NCBI RefSeq assembly: GCF_000518865.1
Contig: NZ_JAEK01000012.1
Coordinates: 54,244 to 118,243, forward strand
Direction of reading: 5' to 3'
Origin: Bacillus sp. J37
GTDB taxonomy: Bacteria; Bacillota; Bacilli; Bacillales; Bacillaceae
Length of the DNA: 64,000 nucleotides
Below are positions 25,549-33,351 of this stretch, one piece after another. A program made the translations under genes and the position numbers. Every line of letters starts with the position of its first letter. The stretch's first letter is position 1. Below the pieces are notes generated by a model. That model made no database searches and was not told where the DNA came from. It worked only from the letters and a program-made list of their open reading frames with translations.

Positions 25549-26914
25549 GATATACTCAATCCAACAAACGGATTCACAGGATTTTATGATTCATTTACCT
25601 AAACATTCACAGCTTGATGAAGAGATTCACTCCGTATCATTTGGTACGTTCATCATGCCTTGTGAAATTGTTTTTGAAGATCACTTACAAGATACGATTT
25701 TCGTTTCACAGGAAGTAGCCAAACAGCTTCTTCTCCCGGTTGGTGGGTGTACCACTCTTATTACACATGAAAACATTTTATATTTAGGACCTATTATCGG
25801 TATTTTCACAGCAGGATTTACTGAGTCACTATTACGACCAATTGGTGAGCGTTCTCTCTTTTTCGCGAAGTTCTTATCAATTGATGATTCACTGGGAATA
25901 CACTCTTATGTGTTCGGAGCCCATCATATTAATTGGGAGGAAGGAACAATCGAGGGATACACATATGGAAAATCGGGCTGGAAAAAAGAACTCTTTCCTT
26001 TCCCTAATGTTGTGTACGACCGTCTTCCTAATCGACGGATCGAAAACCACAACGCACTTAAATTAGTCAAAAAACGGCTCACAGAAGAATACTCTATACC
26101 TTGGTATAATCCCGGCTTTTTCAATAAATGGTCCATTCATCAGCTTCTCGTTCATGACCATGATGCTTCCTTATACTTACCTGAAACCATTCATACACCA
26201 ACAATAAGCCAAATGGAAGAAATGCTTGCAAAATACCAAAGCATTTACTTAAAACCTGCAAATGGCAGCTTAGGATTAGGTGTATATCATCTCATGTATT
26301 CTCGTGACGATAATATGTATTACTCCAGATATCGTGACGAACATGAAATCAATCGGCTCAGGAAATATCCTTCACTTGAAAGCTTTCTAAAAGCATGCTT
26401 TAAAGACAGACGGCTCTCAAGCTATTTAGCCCAACAAGGAATAAAACTAGCCCGAATAGATGGTAAACCGATTGATTTTCGCATTCATACAAATAAAGAT
26501 GAACATGACGAATGGAAGGTTACCGCTCTTGCGGCAAAGGTTGCAGGCAGAGGAAGTGTAACAACCCACTTAAACAATGGTGGTGTTGTGAAAAGTCTGG
26601 AGGAAATTTATGATGATCCACAAGAGAGAGTGAAAGCCCTCCATCATTTAACAGAAGCTGCAATCAAATTAAGCGAAAGAATTGATCAACAGATTACAGG
26701 CTTTATTGGAGAAATTGGATTTGATTTAGGAATTGATGTAGATGGAAGGATATGGATGTTCGAGGCGAACTCTAAGCCTGGAAGATCCATCTTTTCGCAC
26801 CCTGAGCTAAAAGATGCAGATCTATTAACCCGCAAAGCATCCTTGCAGTATGGCCTTTATTTATCAAAAAAGGCGATTCTTCAACCTGAGGAACTTGTAA
26901 ATGGAGACCTATAA
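25541..26914 (+). CDS. yheD: YheC/YheD-family ATP-grasp protein 3 (YheD-like)
   Basis: Long form of 457 residues from a TTG at 25541 with AAAAGGAG upstream. N-terminal domain as in protein 1 (LYLGPIIGIFTAG aligns with KLGPIIGLLTE). ATP-grasp motifs: IYLKPANGSLGLGVYHL, IDFRIHTNKDEHDEW, GEIGFDLGIDVDGRIWMFEANSKPGRS. Metal ligands are retained. It overlaps the next start by 14 bases. Best candidate for the true YheD orthologue because it directly follows the YheC-like gene. Confidence 0.88.
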   Translation: MTKIYSIQQTDSQDFMIHLPKHSQLDEEIHSVSFGTFIMPCEIVFEDHLQDTIFVSQEVAKQLLLPVGGCTTLITHENILYLGPIIGIFTAGFTESLLRPIGERSLFFAKFLSIDDSLGIHSYVFGAHHINWEEGTIEGYTYGKSGWKKELFPFPNVVYDRLPNRRIENHNALKLVKKRLTEEYSIPWYNPGFFNKWSIHQLLVHDHDASLYLPETIHTPTISQMEEMLAKYQSIYLKPANGSLGLGVYHLMYSRDDNMYYSRYRDEHEINRLRKYPSLESFLKACFKDRRLSSYLAQQGIKLARIDGKPIDFRIHTNKDEHDEWKVTALAAKVAGRGSVTTHLNNGGVVKSLEEIYDDPQERVKALHHLTEAAIKLSERIDQQITGFIGEIGFDLGIDVDGRIWMFEANSKPGRSIFSHPELKDADLLTRKASLQYGLYLSKKAILQPEELVNGDL

Positions 26915-27947
26915 ACACCCACTTGTTGGCATATTCGCAAGTAAGGGACAAAAAAAGGATGCGTTCCGTGGTGATATCACTGTTTTTAAAGCCATTCAGA
27001 AGGAATTGAAAGAAAAAGGTGTTCTATCATTTGTTTTTACAACCGCGGGCATTCACGAAAAAGGTATAACAGGATATGTTTATTTTGAAGGTTACAAAAG
27101 ATGGGGAAAGATCTCTTTCCCTTTTCCAGACCTAATTTATAATAGAATTTCGACAAGATCTGAAGAATCCTCCTTAGAATTTCAACATCTACATGAACTG
27201 TATAGACAGAAAGAAAAACCATTCTTTAATCCCTGTTTTTTCAACAAATGGGATTGCCACTTGATCCTTTCTCAAGAGAAAAACCTGCAAATTTACTTAC
27301 CTGCTACCTGGATGTACACGAAGCAATCAGATCTGGTTACACTCCTTCATACATATCCTTCACTCTACGTAAAACCAGTAAATGGTTATAAAGGCAGCGG
27401 AATCATTAAAGTTATGAAAAACGAACATCACTTTACAGTTCAAACAGCATTGGAAAAAAGGACACTTTCAAATGTAGAATTTTCAAATTGGCTGGAGAAC
27501 TCTCTTAAACCTAATTTGTATATAATGCAGGAGGAAGTTCAAACGGATAAGTTTGAAACATGTAAATATGATTTACGGGTTCTTTGTATGTATACAAAAG
27601 GAAGATATACATCTGTTGGCATTGGGGTCCGTAAGGCGAGGAAAGAATCCATTGTTACACATGTCCCTAATGGAGGCGAGATTCTTCCCTTTCATAAAGT
27701 TCAAGACCGCTGTTCCATTAAGCAAATTGACTGGTTAGCTAATGAGGTCGGAAACACGTTAACAAAGAATATTGGGTTCATTGGAGAATTTTCAATGGAT
27801 ATAGGTTTAACATCAACCGGTTTCCCTCTTCTTTTTGAGGTGAATTCAAAACCGATGATATTTGATGAAAAGGATATTCAACATAAACGGATTATTCTGT
27901 TAAGTGAACTCTTTCTTTCCCTAACCAAAAATTCCAGTATTAGGTAG
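26901..27947 (+). CDS. YheC/YheD-family ATP-grasp protein 4 (short)
   Basis: A 348-residue member lacking the N-terminal beta domain; it starts at the equivalent of the LVGIFASKGQKKD linker. The middle (FPFPDLIYNRISTR, FFNPCFFNKWDCHLIL) is closer to YheD than to YheC, so it looks like a YheD copy that lost its N-terminal domain. ATP-grasp motifs intact: LYVKPVNGYKGSGIIKV, YDLRVLCMY, GEFSMDIGLTSTGFPLLFEVNSKP. ATG at 26901 with GAGG 9 bases upstream. Last gene of the four-gene overlapping array. Confidence 0.87.
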   Translation: METYKHPLVGIFASKGQKKDAFRGDITVFKAIQKELKEKGVLSFVFTTAGIHEKGITGYVYFEGYKRWGKISFPFPDLIYNRISTRSEESSLEFQHLHELYRQKEKPFFNPCFFNKWDCHLILSQEKNLQIYLPATWMYTKQSDLVTLLHTYPSLYVKPVNGYKGSGIIKVMKNEHHFTVQTALEKRTLSNVEFSNWLENSLKPNLYIMQEEVQTDKFETCKYDLRVLCMYTKGRYTSVGIGVRKARKESIVTHVPNGGEILPFHKVQDRCSIKQIDWLANEVGNTLTKNIGFIGEFSMDIGLTSTGFPLLFEVNSKPMIFDEKDIQHKRIILLSELFLSLTKNSSIR

Positions 27948-28006
27948 CAGGAATTCCCCTCTTTTTGCCGTATCATTTCAATATAACAGGAAAGGAGCAG
28001 TTTTAG

Positions 28007-28216
28007 ATGATTACACATTTTCAATACAAACCAATGTTCATACAAGCACATTTACCTGGTTGGCGAATTTCCTTTTACTTTCGTGGAGCACACTATGATG
28101 GGGTGTATCATAAAAATGGACAAATTGAGTGGGGATCCCAAAAGCCTCCTAAAGAAGCGGAAACAGACCTCCAATCACAAATTCACGAATTAATGCTTTT
28201 TCATGTTTATGAATGA
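28007..28216 (+). CDS. yheE: YheE-like small protein
   Basis: A 69-residue protein (MITHFQYKPMFIQAHLPGW ... HELMLFHVYE) matching the DUF5342/YheE family: the pattern YxGVYHKNGQIEWG and the ending HELMLFHVYE are diagnostic. AAAGGAGC precedes the ATG. It lies 59 bases after the ATP-grasp array, as yheE follows the yheCD genes in B. subtilis. No known function. Confidence 0.88.
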   Translation: MITHFQYKPMFIQAHLPGWRISFYFRGAHYDGVYHKNGQIEWGSQKPPKEAETDLQSQIHELMLFHVYE

Positions 28217-28263
28217 GCATATCTCCTCTCGCACAAACTATGTGTAAAAGGAGGTTTTAAAAG

Positions 28264-28455
28264 ATGACTGATAAAGAATTAGGTGTAAAGCAGGATCTTA
28301 ATTATGAAGGTAAAGACAAAGCTTATTTAGATATAGATCGCATCATAAATGAAGGGTTATCAGGTGGCTCTGTCCACATGAGAGAGGATTCTACAAATAT
28401 TGAAGAAGCCCGCGATCTAATAGAAGAAGATCCTCCATATAATGCTGATAAGTAG
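28264..28455 (+). CDS. Small acidic protein, unrecognised
   Basis: A 63-residue, strongly acidic protein without Cys or hydrophobic helix (MTDKELGVKQDLNYEGKD ... IEEDPPYNADK). AAAAGGAGG lies at ideal spacing before the ATG, and a strong terminator begins at the stop codon, so expression is well supported. It is 47 bases after yheE and may be co-transcribed with it. I do not recognise the family; low-complexity acidic composition resembles spore or stress miniproteins. Confidence 0.7.
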   Translation: MTDKELGVKQDLNYEGKDKAYLDIDRIINEGLSGGSVHMREDSTNIEEARDLIEEDPPYNADK

Positions 28456-28484
28456 ACAGTTCATATCGAACTGTCTTTTTCCTT
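28454..28484 (+). terminator. Rho-independent terminator
   Basis: GACAGTTC-ATAT-CGAACTGTC followed by TTTTT, starting at the stop codon of the 63-residue gene. Confidence 0.92.
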
Positions 28485-28546
28485 TTATACATGTTGTTTC
28501 TTACTTATAATAGAGGTATGGACAATGGATAAAAAGGAGTACTTTC

Positions 28547-29443
28547 ATGTTAGATAACTTGATGAACCATTATAAAAACGCAATGACAACTACATATATT
28601 CCACATGATACGATTTATGACTGGTTTCAGACAGATACAGGTCAAGTTTTTGGTATTTTGAAAACAGCTATACACGAGAATGAAAAAGAATTACTCTCCT
28701 CTCTCTTTCAACCATTAGAAAATATTAGTGAAGATTCATTTACAATCAGTCAACAAAAATGGTATACATTTTTATTTTCAGAAGAGATGGGACAATCTCC
28801 ATTGCCTACTGAAAACACATCTGTTCGTTTTTATTATTTTTTCTTAAAACAACCGATTGATGATAAACAAAACTTTGAAGAAGCTGTAAAAGGAATCATA
28901 AACTCCGAGCTTGTTATTTGGTTAAGCTTGTCACACGGAATCATTGTAGAGGACAAACCTCAAGTTACACTTGAAATAGATATGTTAAAAGACTTTAGTG
29001 ATACACTGACAACCGACTTTTATGTTGAACCTTTTATTTATATAGGACAGCTACAAAAAAATGACGAAGATCTAAAGAAAAAGTTTTTATTAGAACAAAG
29101 CTGTTTTCATACTTTACATCGAACTAGTAATCGCGAGAAAGTGATGAGCTTTTATGAGGCACTTCCGATTCTCATCATGAGAGCCCCTACTGCAAGTAAA
29201 AAAGATATACTCTCAAATCATTTACTAGAGGCAATAGAGGACAAGGAACTTCACCATACGATTGAAGCATTTTTCCACTCAAATTTGAATGCATCATCTA
29301 CAGCGAAAAGATTATTTATTCACAGAAATAGTCTTCAATATCGACTGGAGAAATTACTAGAAAAGACAGGATTGGATATTCGTACATTTTCAAATGCAGC
29401 CTTTATCTTTCTAGCAAGTATTTTGGTTCATTATGAAAACTAG
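28547..29443 (+). CDS. PucR/CdaR-type transcriptional regulator (YxkF-like)
   Basis: A 298-residue protein whose C-terminus is a PucR-type helix-turn-helix (FFHSNLNASSTAKRLFIHRN then SLQYRLEKLLEKTGLDIR). The first 230 residues form a sensor region without recognised ligand-binding motif. AAAAGGAG precedes the ATG; TATAAT lies at 28507-28512. It is directly upstream of msmX. In B. subtilis the PucR-like gene yxkF lies beside msmX, so this pairing is conserved and regulation of msmX is likely, though unproven. Confidence 0.8.
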   Translation: MLDNLMNHYKNAMTTTYIPHDTIYDWFQTDTGQVFGILKTAIHENEKELLSSLFQPLENISEDSFTISQQKWYTFLFSEEMGQSPLPTENTSVRFYYFFLKQPIDDKQNFEEAVKGIINSELVIWLSLSHGIIVEDKPQVTLEIDMLKDFSDTLTTDFYVEPFIYIGQLQKNDEDLKKKFLLEQSCFHTLHRTSNREKVMSFYEALPILIMRAPTASKKDILSNHLLEAIEDKELHHTIEAFFHSNLNASSTAKRLFIHRNSLQYRLEKLLEKTGLDIRTFSNAAFIFLASILVHYEN

Positions 29444-29452
29444 GATAGCGTT

Positions 29453-29496
29453 TACAAGTTGCACAAAAGAGCCTAGTATTTTTCGTGCAACTTGTA
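29453..29496. promoter_or_regulatory. Inverted repeat between the PucR-like gene and msmX
   Basis: Perfect 11-base arms ACAAGTTGCAC (29454-29464) and GTGCAACTTGT (29485-29495), 20 bases apart. No T run follows, so an operator is more likely than a terminator. GTTTAC occurs just outside each arm as a direct repeat. Confidence 0.55.
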
Positions 29497-29498
29497 CG

Positions 29499-29551
29499 TT
29501 TACTTATTTAAGTGAAATCCCTTACAATAAAACCAAGTTAAAACGCTTTCA
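29499..29551 (+). promoter_or_regulatory. msmX promoter with cre site
   Basis: TTTACT (29499-29504) and TACAAT (29523-29528) at 18 bases form a sigma-A-like promoter. TTAAAACGCTTTCA at 29538-29551 fits the CcpA cre consensus TGWAANCGNTNWCA with one mismatch, just downstream of the expected start, a roadblock position. Confidence 0.5.
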
Positions 29552-29571
29552 AATACGGGGAGGAATTAAAA

Positions 29572-30684
29572 ATGGCTGAGTTAAAATTAGATAATATTTA
29601 TAAAATTTATGACAATAAAGTAACGGCGGTAGAAGATTTCAATCTTCATATCCAAGATAAAGAATTTATCGTATTCGTAGGTCCATCTGGTTGTGGGAAA
29701 TCTACTACACTTCGTATGGTTGCAGGTTTAGAGGAAATTTCAAAAGGTGATTTCTTCATCGATGGAAAACGTATGAATGATGTTGCACCAAAAGACCGTG
29801 ACATCGCGATGGTATTCCAAAACTACGCTCTATATCCACATATGAATGTATATGATAACATGGCATTCGGTCTAAAACTTCGTAAATTACCAAAAGACGA
29901 AATCGAACGTCGTGTAAACGAAGCGGCTAAGATTTTAGGACTTGAACAATACTTACAACGTAAACCAAAAGCATTATCAGGTGGTCAACGTCAGCGTGTT
30001 GCATTAGGTCGTGCGATCGTACGTGATGCAAAGGTATTCTTAATGGATGAGCCTTTATCAAACCTTGATGCTAAGCTTCGTGTACAAATGCGTGCTGAAA
30101 TTACTAAACTTCACCAACGCTTACAAACAACAACTATTTACGTAACACATGACCAAACTGAAGCGATGACAATGGCTACACGCCTAGTTGTATTAAAAGA
30201 TGGTCTTATTCAACAAGTTGGTTCTCCTAAAGAAGTGTATGACAAGCCTGAAAATGCGTTCGTTGGCGGATTCATCGGCTCACCAGCAATGAACTTCTTC
30301 AAAGGTACTTTAACAGATGGCAAATTCTCATTCGGAAAAACATCTGTAGCTGTACCTGAAGGAAAAATGAAATACCTTCGTGAGCAAGGCTATGTGAATA
30401 AAGAAATCTTAATGGGTGTTCGTCCTGAAGAAATCCATGATGAGCCTGTATTCATTGAATCTTCTCCAGCTTCAAAAATTACAGCTAAAATCGAAGTTGC
30501 CGAGTTAATGGGTGCTGAAACAATGCTTTACTCTGAAATCGATGGTCAATCTTTCGTAGCTCGTGTTGACTCTCGTACTGACGTAAAACCAGGTCAATCA
30601 CTTGACTTAGCATTAGATATGAACAAAGCTCACTTCTTCGATAACGAAACAGAATTAAGAATTCGTCCAGCTGGCGAGAAATAA
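29572..30684 (+). CDS. msmX: Multi-sugar ABC transporter ATPase MsmX
   Basis: Shared ATPase of carbohydrate ABC importers, 370 residues. Walker A VGPSGCGKSTT, Q-loop MVFQNYALYPHM, signature LSGGQRQRVALGRAI, Walker B VFLMDEPLSNLD, H-loop VTHDQTEAMTMA; the MalK-type C-terminal regulatory domain (about 240-370, LMGVRPEEIHDEP) is complete. GGGGAGG precedes the ATG. Codon use is clearly biased toward highly expressed patterns compared with its neighbours. A standalone ATPase without permeases nearby is normal for MsmX. A terminator follows. Confidence 0.95.
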   Translation: MAELKLDNIYKIYDNKVTAVEDFNLHIQDKEFIVFVGPSGCGKSTTLRMVAGLEEISKGDFFIDGKRMNDVAPKDRDIAMVFQNYALYPHMNVYDNMAFGLKLRKLPKDEIERRVNEAAKILGLEQYLQRKPKALSGGQRQRVALGRAIVRDAKVFLMDEPLSNLDAKLRVQMRAEITKLHQRLQTTTIYVTHDQTEAMTMATRLVVLKDGLIQQVGSPKEVYDKPENAFVGGFIGSPAMNFFKGTLTDGKFSFGKTSVAVPEGKMKYLREQGYVNKEILMGVRPEEIHDEPVFIESSPASKITAKIEVAELMGAETMLYSEIDGQSFVARVDSRTDVKPGQSLDLALDMNKAHFFDNETELRIRPAGEK

Positions 30685-30691
30685 GATAAAC

Positions 30692-30726
30692 ATTGAGAGA
30701 GGGTCCATTCCGGCCCTCTCTTTCTT
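30692..30726 (+). terminator. Rho-independent terminator of msmX
   Basis: AGAGAGGG ... CCCTCTCT then TTCTTATT. Confidence 0.8.
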
Positions 30727-30970
30727 ATTCCTGAATAGAAGTTGTTTCTTGATGCTGACAACTTGGACAATAAAAATAATGTAAGCATAGATGATCTTCT
30801 AGTGAAGCTGGTTGGCCATCATAGAGTTTCATAATGTCAATATCCATGTATGCACTGTAATCATCAAAATAATCCGTTATCTTACCCTGATCTTCCATAA
30901 TCGTATGACAATTTGGACATTGAAACGTTTTCTGCTCAAGCCCGTTACACAAAGGACATAAATGCATCAT
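30725..30970 (-). CDS. Small zinc-ribbon-like protein
   Basis: An 81-residue protein with three CxxC knuckles: CPLC near the N-terminus, CPNC ten residues on, and CPSC near the C-terminus, enclosing an acidic, Asp/Tyr-rich centre (YFDDYSAYMDIDIMKLYDG). It probably binds one or more zinc ions. ATG at 30970 follows AAAGGGGATG; the longer frame from 31009 lacks a ribosome site. Unrecognised beyond that; rubredoxin/zinc-ribbon proteins of this size often bind nucleic acid or partner proteins. Confidence 0.65.
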   Translation of the reverse strand: MMHLCPLCNGLEQKTFQCPNCHTIMEDQGKITDYFDDYSAYMDIDIMKLYDGQPASLEDHLCLHYFYCPSCQHQETTSIQE

Positions 30971-31171
30971 GTCATCCCCTTTATTACTCTCATAGCTATA
31001 GAATCCCAAAATAAATCATCATTTATGTAAGTTCTCTAGGATATTAGAATCTTTAAATATAAGCGTATAATGTTGAAAGCCTTGCTTCATAATACAAACA
31101 ATCACCAGAGATTTTTTCTATTCTTCTATACAACAAGCAATAAGAGATGAAAAAAATTACCAGAAAAAAAA

Positions 31172-31201
31172 TGAATATAATAAAAGAAAAAATCCATAAT
31201 A
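31172..31201 (+). promoter_or_regulatory. Sigma-G-type promoter of the SASP gene
   Basis: TGAATA, 17 bases, CATAATA: a close match to forespore sigma-G promoters of ssp genes. The start site would be near 31208, leaving a leader of about 140 bases. Confidence 0.75.
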
Positions 31202-31244
31202 CTTAGTAACAACAACGCAACACACAACCAGCTACCTTTTATCA

Positions 31245-31334
31245 ATGGGTTACGCCGAGTTAGGCTATGAAGGACAACATCCTCCATATGTTGGTGCAAT
31301 CCCAGCTAACCCAACCATTAAAAACCTATTATGA
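31245..31334 (+). CDS. Possible 29-codon leader ORF upstream of the SASP gene
   Basis: ATG at 31245 opens a 29-residue frame (MGYAELGYEGQHPPYVGAI..) that ends with TGA inside the SASP ribosome-site region. No clear Shine-Dalgarno lies before it, so translation is doubtful, but it occupies most of the leader transcribed from the sigma-G promoter. Confidence 0.3.
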   Translation: MGYAELGYEGQHPPYVGAIPANPTIKNLL

Positions 31335-31349
31335 GGAGATGAATATAAG

Positions 31350-31568
31350 ATGGCACAAAATAGTTCAAACAGCAATTCGTCAAATCAATTAGTAGTACCA
31401 GGAGCAGCTCAAGCAATTGATCAAATGAAGTATGAAATCGCTTCTGAGTTTGGTGTTAACCTTGGTGGAGAAACTACTTCACGCGCTAACGGTTCTGTAG
31501 GTGGAGAAATCACTAAGCGTTTAGTATCAATGGCTCAACAATCTATGAGCGGATTTTCTCAACAATAA
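31350..31568 (+). CDS. sspB: Alpha/beta-type small acid-soluble spore protein
   Basis: DNA-protecting spore-core protein, 72 residues. The germination-protease site region reads [22 protein letters not shown] and the second conserved block [18 protein letters not shown], both diagnostic of alpha/beta SASPs. The Ser/Asn-rich head is typical. TGAGGAG precedes the ATG. A sigma-G-type promoter lies upstream and a strong terminator follows. Position near yheE-yheG matches sspB of B. subtilis, though paralogues are so similar that the letter is not certain. Confidence 0.95.
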   Translation: MAQNSSNSNSSNQLVVPGAAQAIDQMKYEIASEFGVNLGGETTSRANGSVGGEITKRLVSMAQQSMSGFSQQ

Positions 31569-31588
31569 CAATTCCATATCATTGGCTA

Positions 31589-31617
31589 GAGACCAACACA
31601 ATGTGTTGGTCTCTTTC
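31589..31617 (+). terminator. Rho-independent terminator of the SASP gene
   Basis: AGAGACCAACACA / TGTGTTGGTCTCT, 13 base pairs, followed by TTC. Confidence 0.85.
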
Positions 31618-31764
31618 AGTTGAATGAAAATGTATCAAACAAGTTCTTTCGACCATATAGTATAAGTAAACCCTCAAATGATCTTTATATGTTTTCACCA
31701 TCATTCCTCGTAGAGAAAATGACTTCCCTATTCACACACCTTTTTTGAAAAGGAGCTGAATGAT

Positions 31765-31890
31765 ATGTTTGATGCGATTGATTGGAAGCAAGTTGGGTTT
31801 GTTGGTTATACATTATTTCATGAATATATGATATATGTTCGTTTTCCACAAATATACTATTGGGATCAAGTAAAGAAAAAGTCAGATTAA
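31765..31890 (+). CDS. yheF: YheF-like miniprotein
   Basis: A 41-residue peptide (MFDAIDWKQVGFVGYTLFHE, then YMIYVRFPQIYYW) rich in aromatic residues with a weakly hydrophobic centre. GAAAAGGAGC lies 10 bases before the ATG. Size and position between the SASP gene and yheG agree with B. subtilis yheF; the assignment is by size and synteny rather than remembered sequence. Confidence 0.55.
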   Translation: MFDAIDWKQVGFVGYTLFHEYMIYVRFPQIYYWDQVKKKSD

Positions 31891-31985
31891 CCGTCAATCC
31901 TCTATTAAGCATGTTTATTTCCATTATTTACGGATATACGTTACATTAGTGAAAACACAGCATAATTAAGAGGTGAGTTTTAGTA

Positions 31986-32606
31986 ATGAATATCGCATTA
32001 TTTGGGGCAACAGGACGTGTGGGAAAAGAACTTTTATCTTCTCTTTTACGTGATGGTCATTTCATCACAGCACTTGTTCGCTCTCCTGAGAAAGTGGATG
32101 TAGCATCACCCAACTTAAACGTCATAGCAGGTGATGCAGCACAGTATGAAGATGTTTTAAAAACAATCAAAAACCAGGAAGCTGTCATTAGCGCATTAAG
32201 CACAGATGGTCAACAGCTTCTCTCAACAGCAACTCCTCATATCATCAAGGCGATGGAGTCCAATCAAATCAAGAGGATTGTAACAATTGGAACGGCAGGT
32301 ATCCTCCAATCCCGATCTCAACCGGATCTATATCGATATCAATCAAACGAATCTAGAAGAAAAACAACAAGAGCCGCTGAAGAACATGTAACAGCCTATC
32401 AATACCTTCAATCCAGTTCCTTAATGTGGACGATTGTATGCCCAACTTATCTTCCAGATGGAACCTTAACGAAAAATTACCGTTTTACTCCTGACTTTCT
32501 TCCTCCAAACGGAAAGGAAATCTCTGTCCAAGACACAGCACATTTTGCTTATCATGAACTTTTAAACAATAAATTTATTTATAAACGAGTTGGGATTTGC
32601 TACTAA
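31986..32606 (+). CDS. yheG: NAD(P)-binding Rossmann-fold protein YheG
   Basis: A 206-residue protein of the atypical short-chain-dehydrogenase/flavin-reductase-like group. The cofactor loop is ALFGATGRVGKELL (residues 4-17), then LVRSPEKV and VIAGDA. The NAD(P)H-binding family SDR_a5-like middle (RIVTIGTAGIL) lacks a clear YxxxK, as is common there. AAGAGGTG precedes the ATG; a terminator follows. Reaction unknown; a role as NAD(P)H-dependent reductase is inferred. Confidence 0.9.
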   Translation: MNIALFGATGRVGKELLSSLLRDGHFITALVRSPEKVDVASPNLNVIAGDAAQYEDVLKTIKNQEAVISALSTDGQQLLSTATPHIIKAMESNQIKRIVTIGTAGILQSRSQPDLYRYQSNESRRKTTRAAEEHVTAYQYLQSSSLMWTIVCPTYLPDGTLTKNYRFTPDFLPPNGKEISVQDTAHFAYHELLNNKFIYKRVGICY

Positions 32607-32632
32607 AAAAAGGGCTGGCAGCCCTTTTTTCT
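32604..32632 (+). terminator. Rho-independent terminator of yheG
   Basis: AAAAAAAGGGCTGGCAGCCC then TTTTTT. Confidence 0.9.
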
Positions 32633-32638
32633 TTTCCA

Positions 32639-32956
32639 TTACTCTTCTACTGTAACTGCAGTTCCATATGCAATAATTTCTGATGCATTTTGCATGACCG
32701 CGGATGATTCAAGTCTCATACATACAATGGCATTAGCACCCTTTTCTTTCGCGTCCTCAACCATACGAAAGATCGCTTTTTGCCGGGCTTCTTCCATCAT
32801 TTCTGTGTATTCTTTTAGTTCGCCGCCAACAATTGTTTTTAACCCGGCCATTAAATCTTTTCCAATATGTTTAGATTGAACAGTACTACCTCTAACAAAA
32901 CCCTTATATTCCTTTGTTTCTTTACCTGGAACTGTCTCAGTAGTCACGATAATCAT
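32639..32956 (-). CDS. YbjQ (DUF74) family protein
   Basis: A 105-residue beta/alpha protein of the YbjQ/UPF0145 family: MIIVTTETVPGKETKEYKGFVRG opening and GANAIVCMRLESSAV are diagnostic. AAAAGGAGGAC lies 8 bases before the ATG at 32956. It forms pentameric rings in solved homologues; function is unknown, with heavy-metal binding suggested by name only. It overlaps the upstream small membrane-protein gene by 20 bases, so the two are an operon. Confidence 0.9.
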   Translation of the reverse strand: MIIVTTETVPGKETKEYKGFVRGSTVQSKHIGKDLMAGLKTIVGGELKEYTEMMEEARQKAIFRMVEDAKEKGANAIVCMRLESSAVMQNASEIIAYGTAVTVEE

Positions 32957-33140
32957 TTTTGTCGTCCTCCTTTTTTTCATCTATTCGAATCTTAATAAAG
33001 GTTATAACTAAAACAAGCAATGAAAGAAAATAAATGAAAAAGAATCCAATGGCGATTTTTATGTTAATAAATAAAAAAATAATTCCAACAACCTGTGTCA
33101 TAACGGCAGAAAACATGCTTATGTACTTTAGTTTTTCCAT
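32937..33140 (-). CDS. Small two-helix membrane protein
   Basis: A 67-residue protein with two adjacent hydrophobic helices (SMFSAVMTQVVGIIFLFI and AIGFFFIYFLSLLVLVITFI) and a charged C-terminal tail (DEKKEDDKNDYRDY). ATG at 33140 gives proper spacing to AGAGGAAG. It overlaps the YbjQ gene downstream, so the pair is translated together. Unrecognised family. Confidence 0.65.
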   Translation of the reverse strand: MEKLKYISMFSAVMTQVVGIIFLFINIKIAIGFFFIYFLSLLVLVITFIKIRIDEKKEDDKNDYRDY

Positions 33141-33351
33141 CCCCATCTTCCTTCCTCTCTTCACCTTCTACTATACCTTGTTTCCCTTTAAAGATGAATG
33201 GTTTTCATCCGACATTATACGTCGTATAGGCACTAAGCACTATCGCAGGACTATTGTCGTATTTTCCTTCAAATAGGTTTCTCACCAAACAAGAGGAGGT
33301 AAGTAAAGAGAAAACAAACAAACAAACAACATTTTTCATGGAGGAATTCAT

